From the NCBI GenBank assembly GCA_015847255.1, contig JADLZK010000264.1, positions 124,001-188,000 of the forward strand: a stretch of DNA of 64,000 bases, read 5' to 3'. Positions 1 to 10,580 of this stretch are shown here, one piece after another. A program made the translations under genes and the position numbers. Under the pieces are notes generated by a model. The model ran no database searches. It saw only the letters and a list, made by a program, of their open reading frames with translations, and was not told the DNA's origin. The DNA is from Hyparrhenia diplandra (Eukaryota; Streptophyta; Magnoliopsida; Poales; Poaceae). How positions within the stretch are numbered: position 1 is the first letter of the stretch; every line of letters starts with the position of its first letter.

Positions 1-899
1 CGAATAACTAGAGCCCTCAATACGAGTGGAGATCCCATGCAATAGCATAGCAACTATACTTAACCAAATATGTGAAAGTCATGGAAGTACATAGAGAAGA
101 TAAATATATGAATCATAAGTCTTACAAAGAAAGGATATAAGACATACCAAACTCTGTAGACATCTCCAGAACCAGAGCGCAGCTCCACTCTCCCTAACTC
201 TCTAGTTACTAATCTATTACATTGAAGAGTCTAGCCCTAATTCTCTAGTGGAGAGGTTGTCCTCACATTGGGACACCTCCAAGACCAACAGGTCAAGAGA
301 TATGAATGGAATGAATTAGGGTTTCACCCTGGGGGCAGGGGGTCTTGTTATATAGGGGTCTCTAGGCCTCCCTCCTAGTTCCATAGGTAATGTGGTACTA
401 ACCCTTCCACCATGTATTATGCTAATGCACATAGGCTTAGATGGGCTGAATTCAGGTCTGGGCCTTCTAGAGTCTTCCATTGGATGCACCATAGCCCTTG
501 GATCCAACCGACCTTGATAGATGGACAGGATTGATCCTCAATGGCGGTTAGGAACCGACGCCGGCCGAGGCCGACGGTGGGCCCCATGGCCGACGCCACC
601 GCCGCTACTAGGGGCCGCCTCGCACACGCCGGTGGGCCCCGCCTTGTGGGTCGCGGCCTTCGGTGTCTTCTGGAATGTTCTTACGTAGGTTTCAAGTTGG
701 ATTGTTTTACAGATACGTCTTTATATCGTAGGGCTTGCAAACTCTTGGGCATATTTCTGTTTAATCCCTGAAAATATATAAATCACCAAAACTCGTGGAA
801 TTATGTCAGTAAAGCCCCTATACTATGTTGATATTCATTTTAAGCCCTTATTTCAGTTTTAAAAACCCTATATATTTTATGCTATAAGAGGTATCAACA
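1..899 (-). mobile_element. Partial LTR of a retrotransposon, minus orientation
   Basis: Read on the minus strand, the segment starts at 899 with TGTTGATACC, a common start for grass gypsy LTRs. Just outside it, at about 915-922, is a G-rich run on the minus strand that could be a degenerate polypurine tract. A TATA-like box (CTATATAACAAG on the minus strand) lies near 345-352, where an LTR promoter would be. The other LTR end must lie left of the window. No element coding sequence is visible on either side, so this may be a solo or truncated LTR. The LTR call rests on the terminal motif and promoter layout only. Confidence 0.4.
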
Positions 900-1608
900 G
901 CTTTGCCGTGCCCTCCCCCCAAATCACCTAAGTCATGGAACCACGAAATCCATCGATTCCAATTATCTACATCACTTTGCTATAGTTCATACATCACTTA
1001 GAAGCACGAATCCATGAGAAATAGCTAGCCATTGCATAGATCAGGCAAGAACTTCATGAACTTGGGTTAGGTTACCTTGCCGTGACCTCGTGGATTGAGA
1101 AGAGAAGAAGAGAAGCAGCTCGAGGAGAAGGGAGCTAGGCCGGCCGGGAACGAGCAGAGGAGGCGGGCGGGCGGCGCGGCGCGCGCTGCTCGCCGGGACG
1201 GCGGCATTCCGGGCGGCAATGCGCGGCGGTAGCGGAACGGCGGTGGCGCTTCGGCCTTGCGCGCGAGAGAGCAGAGAGAGGTGCGTGTGCGAGCATCGGG
1301 CCAGGGAGAAAGAAACTATCCGGTCGGGCCAGGGGTAGAAAAGGAAAGAAGAAAATTTGGCCCGATACCGGTTCGGACAGAATGAGTCCTGGAACCCTAG
1401 GCGCGGCACTGCCGCGCCTACGCTGCACTGGTCACAAGCGCGGCGCGGCATTGCCGCTCCAGCCTGCTGTCCTATATATATATTTCCACTTTTGACTCAT
1501 TCTTTCTCAAATTTAATCACAAAGACACCAAGATTCATTGCCAGAGACAGATAATCAATACAAAACTATGGCATTGAATCTCGGATTAGAATTTGAAATC
1601 CTTTTGAA
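900..1608. other. Spacer with GC-rich block, palindrome and TATA-like tract
   Basis: No convincing gene. A GC-rich block (about 1135-1260) yields overlapping open frames on both strands, which is expected from composition. A perfect palindrome sits at 1398-1420, followed by a partial copy of the same GC-rich motif. A TATATATATA tract at about 1472-1484 lies 60 bases downstream and could be a promoter for something reading rightward, but no coding exon follows. Confidence 0.4.
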
Positions 1609-1980
1609 CACTACGTAGTTTTTGGTCAATAGCAACACACAAATTGTGTTGTAATATGCCCTTTTTGGGTGCAATAGCTGAAATTGCAACCAAAAGATTT
1701 GGTAAACTTGAGATGTGCAAAAGTCCGTGGTATTAACCTTCAACCACGATGGCCATTTGGGTGTTGCAATTTGTTTTGTATTGCAACCCAATGAGGTGTT
1801 GAAACAAGACTATATTGCCACGCTCTAGTTGGTGCTATTGTATCCTATTGCAACATTTCAGGTGATGCTAGAGGTCTCAATGGCATCTAACACCGAGCGT
1901 TGCAATTCTAAAAAGAGGCGTTGCAAAGGATTGTATTGCTACGCTCTAGTTGTGGTTGCTACACTCTTTTGCCACAAACT

Positions 1981-2425
1981 TGCTTTGGGTGCTATATGTG
2001 TTCCCCTCTATTACTATGAACTGTGTTTGGATGCTATACTTGTCGATCCATATTGCCACCAAAGGTTTTTGGGTGCTATATGTGTTCCTTTCTATTGCTA
2101 CGAAATTAATTTGGATGCTATACTTGATGACCAATATTGCCACCAAAGGTTTTTGGGTGCTATATGTGTTCCTTTCTATTGCTACGAAATTAATTTGATG
2201 CTATACTTGATGACCAATATTGCCACCAAAGTTTTTTTTTTGGGTGCTATATGTGTTCCCATTTATTACTACGAAACTTATTTGGATGCTATACTTGATG
2301 ACCGATATTGCCACCAAAGTTTGCTTGGGTGCTATATGTGTTCCCATTTATTACTACGAATTGTATTTGGATGCTATACTTGTTTACTAATATTGCCACC
2401 AAAGGTTTTGTGGGTGCTATAAAAT
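1981..2425. repeat. 84-bp tandem repeat array in CACTA subterminal region
   Basis: The phrase GGATGCTATACTTG recurs at 2029, 2113, about 2196, 2284 and 2369, giving steps of 83 to 88 bases. Each unit also contains ATTGCCACC, GGGTGCTATATGTGTT and TATTACTACGAA or TATTGCTACGAA. The central copies are nearly identical, and the longer step reflects an expanded T run near 2230. Open frames crossing it on both strands follow from the periodicity (84 is a multiple of 3) and are not good gene evidence. Confidence 0.85.
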
Positions 2426-3621
2426 AACCACCACAATTGCCACCAACTAGGATTGGTTGTTATAGGTTGGCCATTATATTACTACCAAAACCACACAGTT
2501 TGAATGGTTGTTACATGTGGCCACCTCTATTGCTTCGACCTTTATGACATCGAAAAAAATGGGTTGCGATAGGATAAAATATCTTTTCCCACCTAATGTT
2601 GTTGCTACCATAATTTTGTAGCTATTACCACATGTCTGTTTCGCCACGCTCATATATTTCGGGGATCAATAATATTTATGCAATAATATATACATATCAT
2701 ACTTATATACACCGATTTAACCATTCAAGATAAAATTCCATCACACGCATTACTACATTGTTTGAACAAACCATGTACTACATCAACTTGATAGGTATAG
2801 TACTTAAAAACGAACAAGTTTCCAACACACCGCATTGCTTGAACGAACCACTACATCGACAATACACGATACGCAATAAATCATAGTTTGATGAGGAAAC
2901 GATCAAGACTCCCATCACTTGATCAAGAATCCCATCATGACGATCCATCTTGTTCGCTCCATTTGAATTGTCAATCTTTCCCCGGATAGAATGAATGACA
3001 TTTGTTTTAGCATCGAGTAAACTAAAATTATCAAAAGGGGGCAAACAACGGTGGCTAACCAAAATTTCATTGCTCATCATAAAATTATCGAATGATAGCA
3101 TATAATGAACTCAACTATAAACACTTTGATGGCTCAAACGTAAAACATTCATAGCGGGTAGTAAGAATCTATGACACGATACAAACAAGTTAGACACGTA
3201 ACCTAAGGACAGAAAAGTCATTGACCAAAATAAGATTAAGATCACCCCTAAAAAAGTAATACAATGTATTATGAACAATAAATAAACTGGTTTTTTTAAA
3301 AAATAAATCTGATAGATAATTTCTCCATGTTACGAATGTCTAGGAATTGCTACAAATGAAGACCAAAAATAGTTGAAAAAAATGTCAAGCATATCAAAAG
3401 CAGTAGACATTTGTAGTTAGGAGAAAAAAAAAGGTTCATTGAATAGTACCTACTTTGTGGAGCTATGGTAAATGTGTGGTCTTTTTAAGGGACCGATTTG
3501 CGAGTTCTTTTCTCGCCGTTTTCTATAGAATGCATAGATTTGAAGAATAATCTTAAAGACTAAGAAAGAGCCATTTTTCTGAAATTGCTATTGTTAAGAA
3601 TAGTAACAATGTGGAACAGAC
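2426..3621. other. Non-coding interior of the CACTA-like element
   Basis: AT-rich sequence between the 84-bp array and the last pseudogene exon. The first 200 bases still carry diverged copies of the ATTGCCACCA and GGTTGTTA motifs of the array. I see no supported exon; the 107-residue minus-strand open frame at 2778-3101 has no recognisable features. Confidence 0.4.
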
Positions 3622-5370
3622 CTTGAATGTTGCAGTCCTAAAATACTTCAACAGATAGTGCCATTCGACATAATCTAATTCTTCTGGCTTCTGCATCATT
3701 CTCTCGTGGTAGCTGTTGTATGACTTGGGCTGTAGCACTTAAAGTGGAACGCCATCCTGTGTAACGCTCTTTAGCTATGCCCCATATCATTCTCCTTGAA
3801 TCCAAATTATCCTCAAGCTCCAACTAGCCTATTATATAATTATAAACTAGGTCAGTTGTCATTATAGATTATATATGATGAAAATTCATACACAAGCAAA
3901 GATACTTACCAATATATCACATGCTATTGACTCTTTTACTTCAGGATGGATATCTTTCCATGTTCTCACTCCAATGAGTGGCGCCCTTTTCCTTGTAGAA
4001 AATACTATTTCAGAAGTGAAAATGCGGGAGTTCTCACCTACACCCTTCCAAGTATGGAGAACTTGAACGGTCAGTTTTTGATTGCCCGTCCTGATTCTCT
4101 TGTAGAGACCCTTCAAGCATTTCATGGTACCACGTCCTCTTTTCTTCCCATTTTCTGAGCCTATTCCATTGAAACAAAATGTTATAATAGTTATTAAACA
4201 ACGTAATGCATATAGGGTCAGACATAAATAAAACACAAAACTAATTCAAAATGAACACAAATTACTATTACCTTGATCTGGTCTCCAACGCCGAGCATGA
4301 GAATGTGCCAGTCCGGTGGTGTTAGGTTGCTCTCTTGACTAGAATTTATCGGTGGGCTAACATCCTTATACGAATCTGCGGAGACAATTTTGTCAAATGA
4401 TGAGCTAGCATAATTTGAAGTCCGCAAAAGAATGGTAATTTGTATGACAACTAGGGGGATATTATGATGTAATCAAGTTTTCCTTCAACCCGCTGACCAT
4501 TACGTGTATGTCTTGATGGTGTCCTCCCCCGTATATATCTTGAAAACTAAAAAGAACGATTATAAGAGTCATGAGTGCATTGCAAAATCCAACTTTATAT
4601 ATACATACTAGGGATTTATCATAACTCACCCATGGCTTGCTTCCTTGTATGCATAATATCTAGCCATCGTTTGTATGCATCCAATTCAAAATCGGCATCT
4701 CTTCGTCTTCATCACTATCGAGGAACCTCTAGTTTTTTAATGGCAATACATGCATCCTGCCTGGCTGGATTCTTATACAAAACTACAGTAATAACCCTCT
4801 CATCCCGGTTATTATCTACCATGTCTAATGCATCAACATCGTATTCGATTTCACATAGTGTTCTTTGCCCCGGGATCATCAACACTTCTCTTCTTGAAGT
4901 ACATGTAGTCCCTAGACCCATACCCCAGTTTTGATTTCAATATTGTTAAGTTATCAAGCGTGATTAGACTCTTCTCAACTTTAAATCCCTTAACTACATC
5001 TTGTCCCTCCTCACTCCCCAAGCAAACGACATATGTTGTCCAAATTTCTCCCATTCTGCATATACGGCGATGACATTTTAATTAAAAAACGCGAGCACAA
5101 AAGCATGTAATATAGGGTATATGTAGAACTAGCAGATTTCATCAAAAAAGAAAAATGTAGCACTAGCAGAGAATCATCTGACCTGGTAATATAATAGCGT
5201 GTACCTGTTGTCGGTCTCTTCCTGAGACGTAGGTCGAAAAGTTTCTAGTGGATCTTGGCTGTCGTCGCCTGCATCTTCGGCGCCCGACCTCTGTGATGCT
5301 ATTTGGGACGAAGGTGACCCAAAGAGTGATGCCGACGCCCTAGGCATCGCTCTTATCATGACCGACGACG
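3622..5370 (-). pseudogene. Multi-exon CACTA pseudogene: PB1-like N-terminus and Transposase_24-like C-terminus
   Basis: Minus-strand exons can be read at about 5370-5205 (Ser/Gln-rich start ending in a GTACAC donor), 5054-4650 (contains LGYGSRDYMYFKKR and LCEIEYDVDALDM), 4429-4274 (donor ATCAAG/GTAATA), 4163-3910 (contains RKRGRGTMKCLKGLYKRI and WKDIHPEVKESI) and 3820-3622 (contains IWGIAKERYTGWRS and YNSYHERMMQKPEEL). The last two match my memory of the plant PTTA/En-Spm Transposase_24 pattern, in which a Lys/Arg-rich start is followed by an SELG-like motif, a W-K-D-I motif and a YN-x-H-E-R-like stretch. The second exon resembles the PB1-like N-terminal region of other plant transposon proteins; that is weaker. 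Stops and at least one frameshift (near 3760) interrupt it. It should act in the nucleus on element ends if intact, which it is not. Confidence 0.6.
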
Positions 5371-5802
5371 ATGCGGTGTGTGCAGCGTTATCGCCCCCCC
5401 GATTGGGTCCTCCTTGCCACCTCGCTCGACGAGGGCATCCCGTCGACCGAGTGGTGGAAGGAGGATGCTGGTGGTGGGCGGCGGCGTTAGAACCCTAGCT
5501 AATCGAATTCTAGATTGGTTTTGCGAGGGGATTAGGGGGAATACGAAGAGTGTCATTATGAGCAGAAGCTAAAACGTCAGCCTCATGGGGGCGCGATAGC
5601 TTGGCGCGCTTGCTAAAAAATTTCGGGAGGTAAAAATGGCGCCACTTTCAAATTTGGGAAGTTTTGATTTTTTTATTTGTTTTTGGTGCCTAAGTTTGGG
5701 AAGGTCGGGCGCCAATCTCTTTTTTTTCCATGAGTTTTCGTGTGTCCCACACTTAGGGCCACAATTGTTTATTTTGTTTCCGAACATGTATATAATTCAA
5801 AT
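5371..5802. other. GC-rich 5' flank of the CACTA pseudogene
   Basis: Upstream (minus-strand sense) of the pseudogene start. The first 180 bases are GC-rich and probably 5' UTR or an extra first exon. The sequence around 5632-5665 (CACTTTCAAATTTGGGAAG) recurs at 28,619, so this flank belongs to the same repeat family as the duplicated block at 25-32 kb. Confidence 0.4.
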
Positions 5803-7080
5803 ATTATTGTGATTATTTGTTGATTTACTCAAGAAAAAATGTTAAAATACCAAAATCAAGGTAAAAAAAAACTAAAAATGTGCATGGACACCTCCTTTTG
5901 GTGTAGCATGTTGACAAAAAAATCTGAGTCAATTCTAAGAAAGTGTTGTTGCACATCCTCACAATGGCCCACATCTCTCTCACATGTTCTACTCTATAGG
6001 TGAGAGATGCTCATGCTAGTTTGAGATGTGTAGTAGCACTTTCTCAAAATCATCTCAAACTTTTTTTTTGTGGTGTCTATGGAGCCAACCTATGATGTTG
6101 TGTGCATTTGTGCAATTTTTAGACCAAGTGTACCTATTATTGTGATTATTTGTTGATTTGGTCAAGAAAAATGTTTAAAATACCAAAATCAAGTAAAAAA
6201 AAATCTGAAATTTTTATGGACACCTCTTTTTTTGGTGTAGCATGTTAACAAAAAAAATTATGAGACGATTCGACAAAGTGTTGCTACACATCCTCACAAT
6301 GACCCACATCTCACACAAATGTTTGTATCACTTAGTGAAAGATACTCATGCTAGTTTGAGATGTGTAGTACCACTTTCTCAAAATCATCTCAAACTTTTT
6401 TTTTGGGGTGTCTATGGAACCAAACTATGGTGTTGTATGAATTTGTTTAATTTTTAGACCAAGTTTACCAATTATTGTAATTATTTGTTGATTTACTCAA
6501 GAAAAAATGTTAAAATACCAAAATCAAGGAAAAAATCTAAAAAATTGCATGAACACCTCATTTTGGTGTATCATGTTGACAAAAAAAAATTGAGTTGATT
6601 CTAAGAAAGTGTTGTTGCACATCCTCACAATGGCCCACATCTCTCTCACATGTTCTAGTCACTAGGTGACAGATGCTCATGCTAGTTTGAGATGTGTAGT
6701 ACCACTTTCTCAAAATCATCTCAAACTTTTTTGGGGTGTCTATGGAACCAAACTGTTGTGTTGTGTGCAGTTGTGCAATTTTTAGGCCAAGTTTACCTTT
6801 ATTGTGATTATTAGTTGATTTACTCAAGAAAAAATGTTAAAATACCAAAATCAAGATAAAAAAATCTAAAATTTGCATGGTCACCTCCTTTTGGTGTAGT
6901 ATGTTGACAAAAAAATCTGAGTCAATTCTGTTGTTGCACATCCTCACAATGGCCCACATCTCTCACACATCTTCTAGTTACTAGGTGAGAGATGCCCATG
7001 GTAGTGTGAGATGTGTAGTACCACTTTCTCGAAATCATCTCAAACTTTTTTGTTGTGTTTTGGGAGCCAAAATATGCCAT
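5803..7080. repeat. ~330-bp tandem repeat array, copy 1 (about 3.8 units)
   Basis: The phrase ATTATTGTGATTATTTGTTG or a close variant starts at 5803, 6136, 6471 and about 6800, giving steps of 329 to 335 bases. Every unit has an A-rich part (GTTAAAATACCAAAATCAAG), a TTTTGGTGTAGCATGTTGAC box and an imperfect inverted repeat. The outer arms of that repeat are GAGAAAGTG and CACTTTCTC, and the inner arms are CATCTCTCAC and GTGAGAGATG. The last unit ends in TTTTGTTGTGTTTTGGGAG, also found at the end of the array at 27-28 kb. Confidence 0.9.
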
Positions 7081-7503
7081 GCTCACACACAAAGTAATCG
7101 AGAGCTATGTTAGTTAAAACAAAGATATCAAACCAAGCCAAAAAAAAGGATAGGTTCAAATCCTTTTGAGCCACTGCATATGTATCTTACATAGACAACC
7201 ATCTAGATGAACATTTCAAATGCCAGCTTAGCTGACTTGGATTTGGCACACAGGTTTTAGATTTGAAAATTCAAACACAAATAGATGAACAACACTAATA
7301 ATTTAATAAGATAATAAGAATTATTAAAAGGCATCTCCATGACACCAGATGAAACTTAATATCTTGTTCACATTCAGGGCAACCATGTGCCACCAGATCA
7401 GGCTTAACGTCTTCTTGCCTCCTAGGGCACTAACTACTATACAAGAGAGACTAATATATGAATGGTCGATGGTCTCGGATGCTTCTCCTCAGGGCCATCC
7501 TTC
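7081..7503. other. Spacer, no supported gene
   Basis: Unique-looking AT-rich sequence. A GGTTCAAATCC near 7156 resembles a tRNA B box, but no A box is placed correctly. Nothing else stands out. Confidence 0.3.
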
Positions 7504-7740
7504 TCAATTCTGGAACACAGTCTGCTGCAGCTCCTTCACCTCCTTCCTCAATCCCTCAATGATTTGAATGTTCGTACTAACAGTGCACTCCAGCAAATAG
7601 ATCTTTTGTAAATCCCTCGAAGCCTGCTCCTTCGGGGGCTCCACCATCTCCATAAGCTCTCCCTTGAGCTTCTTGACCTCATTGTCGACATGCTTGCGGC
7701 ATGAGAGAGAAGCAAGGCCGCAATATGACCGGAGGAACAT
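7504..7740 (-). pseudogene. Coiled-coil protein fragment (transposon-associated)
   Basis: A 78-residue minus-strand reading rich in Glu, Lys, Leu and Gln (VDNEVKKLKGELMEMVE, then GLRKEVKELQQT) with heptad-like spacing, so it would form a coiled coil. It sits just right of the 330-bp array, and similar minus-strand coiled-coil exons occur at 26.0-26.4 kb and 29.2-29.6 kb, also near such arrays. It is probably a remnant of the same gene family, more diverged. I do not recognise a named family. Confidence 0.45.
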
Positions 7741-8115
7741 AAATTATTAATTTGAACACAAAAATTTGTTTTAATAGAAGTCGTTATTACGAGTTCATCA
7801 TATCACACAGATAGTTCTTTCATACGAGATCTTCATTTGCATAGTAACAATTAACATCAATGGGCCAAGACCAAAAAAAAATCCACATCAATGAGTCAAT
7901 GTCTAATAGTCAAAAAAATGGAGCATCCAAGCTTGAGCTCGGACATTCAAAACTTGACTCACAGATTAATTTCTAAAACCTAAAGTGCCAATACTATCCA
8001 GATTAAACATAATGTGTCAATGACTGACTAGTCAAATTTGAATGGGTCAAGTGCCAACAAAACAAGTACAATCCAATGGCCGAAATGCATAGCACACAAA
8101 CTTCTTTTTATATAT
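7741..8115. other. Spacer, no supported gene
   Basis: AT-rich sequence with no exon or repeat that I can support. Confidence 0.3.
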
Positions 8116-8450
8116 GGATGCTACATTTTCAATCTACATTGCAAAAAATCGAAAAACAAAAGATTTTTTGATTTAAAGACTCAATCATCCGGAGATCAAT
8201 CATCCGGACATTTGGCAAAAACAAAAGATTTTTTCGTTAAATCTACCTATGATCTTATGACTGCCAATGACAATGGCACATATCATAAAAGGATATGGAA
8301 GAGCGGGATCCCTCCAAAAATCAAAATATTCTTATGGTTGATGATTAATCAGTAGAAAAACCGCACAATGCGTCATGAGGGAATTCAATTTGGAAAGATG
8401 TGGCACCGTCTTTGTGGATGCTACATTTTCAATCTAGATTGCATAATCCG
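8116..8450 (+). mobile_element. LINE fragment between direct repeats
   Basis: From about 8200 to 8355 the plus strand reads FFVKSTYDLMTAND followed by IWKSGIPPKIKIFLWLM. This matches the region just before the zinc-binding domain (zf-RVT) of plant LINE reverse transcriptases. A similar piece is at 29.9-30.2 kb. The fragment is flanked by two copies of about 35 bases beginning GGATGCTACATTTTCAATCT, at 8116 and 8416. Either these are a target duplication or the block is a local duplication with an insert. The open frame is cut off and non-functional. Confidence 0.6.
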
Positions 8451-8519
8451 AAAAAAAGAAAACCCCAAATGAATCGAGAAAAACCCCACTCTAACGGATA
8501 TGTATCTAAAGTGGGCTAT

Positions 8520-8978
8520 GAGAGGAATGCGACCGATGGCGGTAGGATGAGGATGTTGGGAGGAGCGGCGGCGGCCTTCCCCGCCTTGAACGCAAAGACC
8601 CTCGAGGTGGAGGCGCCGCCGCGGCGAGGGCGGGGGACCGACCAGCTCGTGAGCCCTTGCCGACGAGGCCCTCTTCACACGCCGTGAGCTAGAGCCGGGC
8701 CCCGGCCAAGGGGTTGTAGTCCCGGATAACCACCACGCCGCCGGGTCGCCGGGGTCCCCGCCGGTCCCCCCGGCCGCGCTTCGCCGGGCTAGCCCGGACG
8801 GATTGGTCGGGGTTCTTTGCCTCCGACTTAGGCATCTTGCCGGGCGCCGGCAATTGGGCGGCGGAAGGGGCCGAGGTGGTGTTGCGGGCGGTGGCGGCAG
8901 CGGCGGCGAACTGGCGATGAAGTTGGATGGAAATAAAATGCGGCGGGTTTGGGGATGGGGTGGGATTAGTGATGACCG
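8520..8978 (-). pseudogene. GC-rich first-exon-like fragment, minus strand
   Basis: Read on the minus strand from about 8935, GC-rich sequence follows a likely 5' UTR (containing CAACTTCATCGCC). One frame starts MPKSEAKNPDQSVRASPAKR and continues with Arg/Gly/Pro-rich sequence to about 8690, where stops appear. It resembles GC-rich first exons of grass genes. I cannot name it. The Mutator-like element is inserted immediately upstream of this exon, cutting it from its promoter. Confidence 0.35.
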
Positions 8979-8987
8979 GGATTCTAT
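8979..8987. repeat. 9-bp target site duplication, left copy
   Basis: GGATTCTAT here is identical to 25,512-25,520. A perfect 9-base duplication outside matching inverted termini is the signature of Mutator-superfamily insertion. Confidence 0.85.
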
Positions 8988-9065
8988 GAGCCCTTTTACA
9001 ATGCTTGAAAATGCTTCCTAACGCTTACTAACGCTTCCCACTTGTTGCTCAAAAATAATCATTTG
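8988..9065 (+). repeat. Left terminal inverted repeat and subterminal motifs of the MULE
   Basis: Begins GAGCCCTTTTACAATGCTTG and continues with three closely spaced GCTTCCTAACGC or GCTTACTAACGC-type motifs before AAAAATAATCATTTGTG. The motif number differs from that at the right end, so the subterminal repeats have expanded or contracted. Confidence 0.75.
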
Positions 9066-9490
9066 TGTTATTTTTATTTGTTCAAGGGCATTTTGGTCAT
9101 TGCAGATCTGAAACATACCTAACGCCTACCCCACCCACGCGACGGCCCGACCCCACGCCGATGGAAGCACCCCCGACATCTCTCTCCCTCGCGGCCGCGC
9201 CCAAGGTCCCCAGCGCCACCGTCTCCCCCGCGTCCTGGCCCCCGCCCGGCCGCCGGCACCTCCGTCTCCGCCGCCGGCGCCTCCATCGCCCTAGCCGCCG
9301 GCGCCACTGTCTCCCCTCTGGCCTAGCCGCCGGCGCCGCCGTCCTGGTCGTCCGCCACCCTCGCACGGCTTCTCTCCGGCGGTCCTGTCCTCGTTCCAGC
9401 CCCTCGCCCCCAATCGATGGCGGCACCCCAAGCGACAAGTCGCCAAGGCAACAGTGCGCCACCCAGCGAACAGTGCCACTTCAGCAATCA
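9066..9490 (+). pseudogene. Captured GC-rich 5' exon (unknown source gene)
   Basis: A likely 5' UTR is followed at 9161 by an ATG and a Pro/Arg/Ala-rich frame (MEAPPTSLSLAAAPKVPSA), ending near a plausible donor, AATCAAG/GTGTGTG, at about 9490. Composition shifts sharply from GC-rich to AT-rich after that point, as at an exon-intron border of a grass gene. It points inward from the left MULE end. The right end has a matching GC-rich exon pointing inward on the other strand. Pack-MULEs are known to favour GC-rich 5' gene ends. I do not recognise the gene; it could be the start of the adenine phosphoribosyltransferase gene sampled downstream, but nothing proves it. Confidence 0.45.
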
Positions 9491-10414
9491 AGGTGTGTGC
9501 CAATTTGGTTTGTCAGAGAAACAGATAGTCAGGGTAGTTTGTATGAAAATATGATCTTGCATTTTTGTGCTTCGTACCTGTGGCCTTGTTGATTATGTTA
9601 CAATATGTTTTAGAATGGTGTCAGCAATGTCAGAATTATGGTTGAATCATTATCTGTCAAATTTATTGTAGGGTATTTCCGTGTTTGCAAACTCCCTAGT
9701 TTTGGTTGATGCTATCAATGTGTATGTAAGCTTCTGTTAATTTCTATAACATGCTCTAGAAGGTTGTGGTTGCAAGATAAGTTTTGGATCCATGTATTGC
9801 AGCTACCTCTCAGACTAAATGGCATTTGTGCAATAGTTTTTTGCTCCTACATTTTGATTTTAAGCCAACTCAAATGTAAGTGCAGTTTCAGTCCTAGTGC
9901 AACTCAAATGTCAAGTTATATGCTCCAAACCATATTCACTCTTCGGCGAATGCTAGCTCTGATTTTAGATAACTTCACAATTGATATATGCATTGGCTAC
10001 TCGAAATTGTTTCTTTTTGTTGTTATCAGTGGACAAGAAGTGATTCGATCTAGAAATATATTCTATTTGTACGTACAGGACACCACCACCATTTACTTTG
10101 TGTTTTTTCCTGTTGTTTTTCTATCTAGCCTGCTCAGCACTTCTGTGCATGCATGCAGCCCATGAAGGGATATTAAGAAATGCATCAGCCTTTTTATACA
10201 AGATCATTCTGAACTTTTGTCCACATGTTCTATTACCCCCCAAGAAAGAGTTTTTGAGAGGCAGTGCCACTTACCCAAAGTGTAGTTCTGAGTGTCTTGG
10301 TAGTTAAACAAAGTCTGTTCAACCTGATGCTTTTTAAAAGCCGAGTTTTATCTCGTTTTCTTAAAAAAATAAAGTCTGTTCAATAGTAATCAACATGTGC
10401 TAACATTGGCTCTT
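9491..10414. other. Intron-like AT-rich sequence in the MULE
   Basis: AT-rich, with no supported exon, between the captured 5' exon and the phosphoribosyltransferase exon. It may be carried intron sequence. Confidence 0.35.
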
Positions 10415-10580
10415 GAAAACATGGAAGGTGAGGTGATCTCTGAGAAATATGTTCTTGAGTACGGGACTGATTGCTTAGAGATGCATGTTGGTGCTATTGA
10501 AAGGCCTGGCGAGCGTGTGCTGATTGTCGACGACCTGGTTGCAACCGGTGCGACAATTTGTGCTGCAATCAGGCTTCTTG
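10415..10580 (+). pseudogene. APT: Adenine phosphoribosyltransferase exon fragment
   Basis: The frame reads GEVISEKYVLEYGTDCLEMH, then VGAIERPGERVLIVDDLVAT and GATICAAIRLLG, ending at a clean splice donor (CTTCTTG/GTACGTG) at 10,580. VLIVDDLVATGAT is the PRPP-binding signature of phosphoribosyltransferases, and EYGTDxxEMH is characteristic of adenine phosphoribosyltransferase. That enzyme salvages adenine to AMP. Only one or two of the usual exons are here, so no enzyme can be made from this fragment alone. The reading frame within the exon is intact, suggesting recent capture. Confidence 0.85.

Larger units (their letters stand above)
1609..5570 (-). mobile_element. Decayed CACTA (En/Spm-like) DNA transposon
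   Basis: A terminal-like CACTACGTAG occurs at 1609. It is followed by a region rich in GTTGCAA, TTGCTACG and ATTGCCACC motifs and an 84-bp repeat array, as expected for subterminal CACTA sequence. Further right, on the minus strand, are exons resembling the plant PTTA/En-Spm Transposase_24 family. I could not find a matching TAGTG terminus on the right, so that side is probably truncated or overgrown by the 330-bp array. The coding part is well supported; the left end is a guess from the motif, and the right limit is arbitrary. Confidence 0.5.

Noticed and set aside
1829..2422. A 197-residue repetitive protein over the 84-bp array
   Set aside because: It arises from an in-frame tandem repeat without other coding signals, and frames on the opposite strand and in another phase are open too.
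5803..7080. Similar minus-strand open frames recurring in each 330-bp unit and in the later arrays
   Set aside because: They follow from the repeat itself, change frame between units and span the inverted-repeat arms; no unit keeps the same complete frame.
7150..7205. Another tRNA-like sequence (GGTTCAAATCC)
   Set aside because: No A box at the right distance on the same strand.
9097..9503. Long minus-strand Gly/Arg-rich frames opposite the captured GC-rich exon
   Set aside because: GC-rich sequence is poor in stops on both strands; the plus strand has the ATG context and splice donor.
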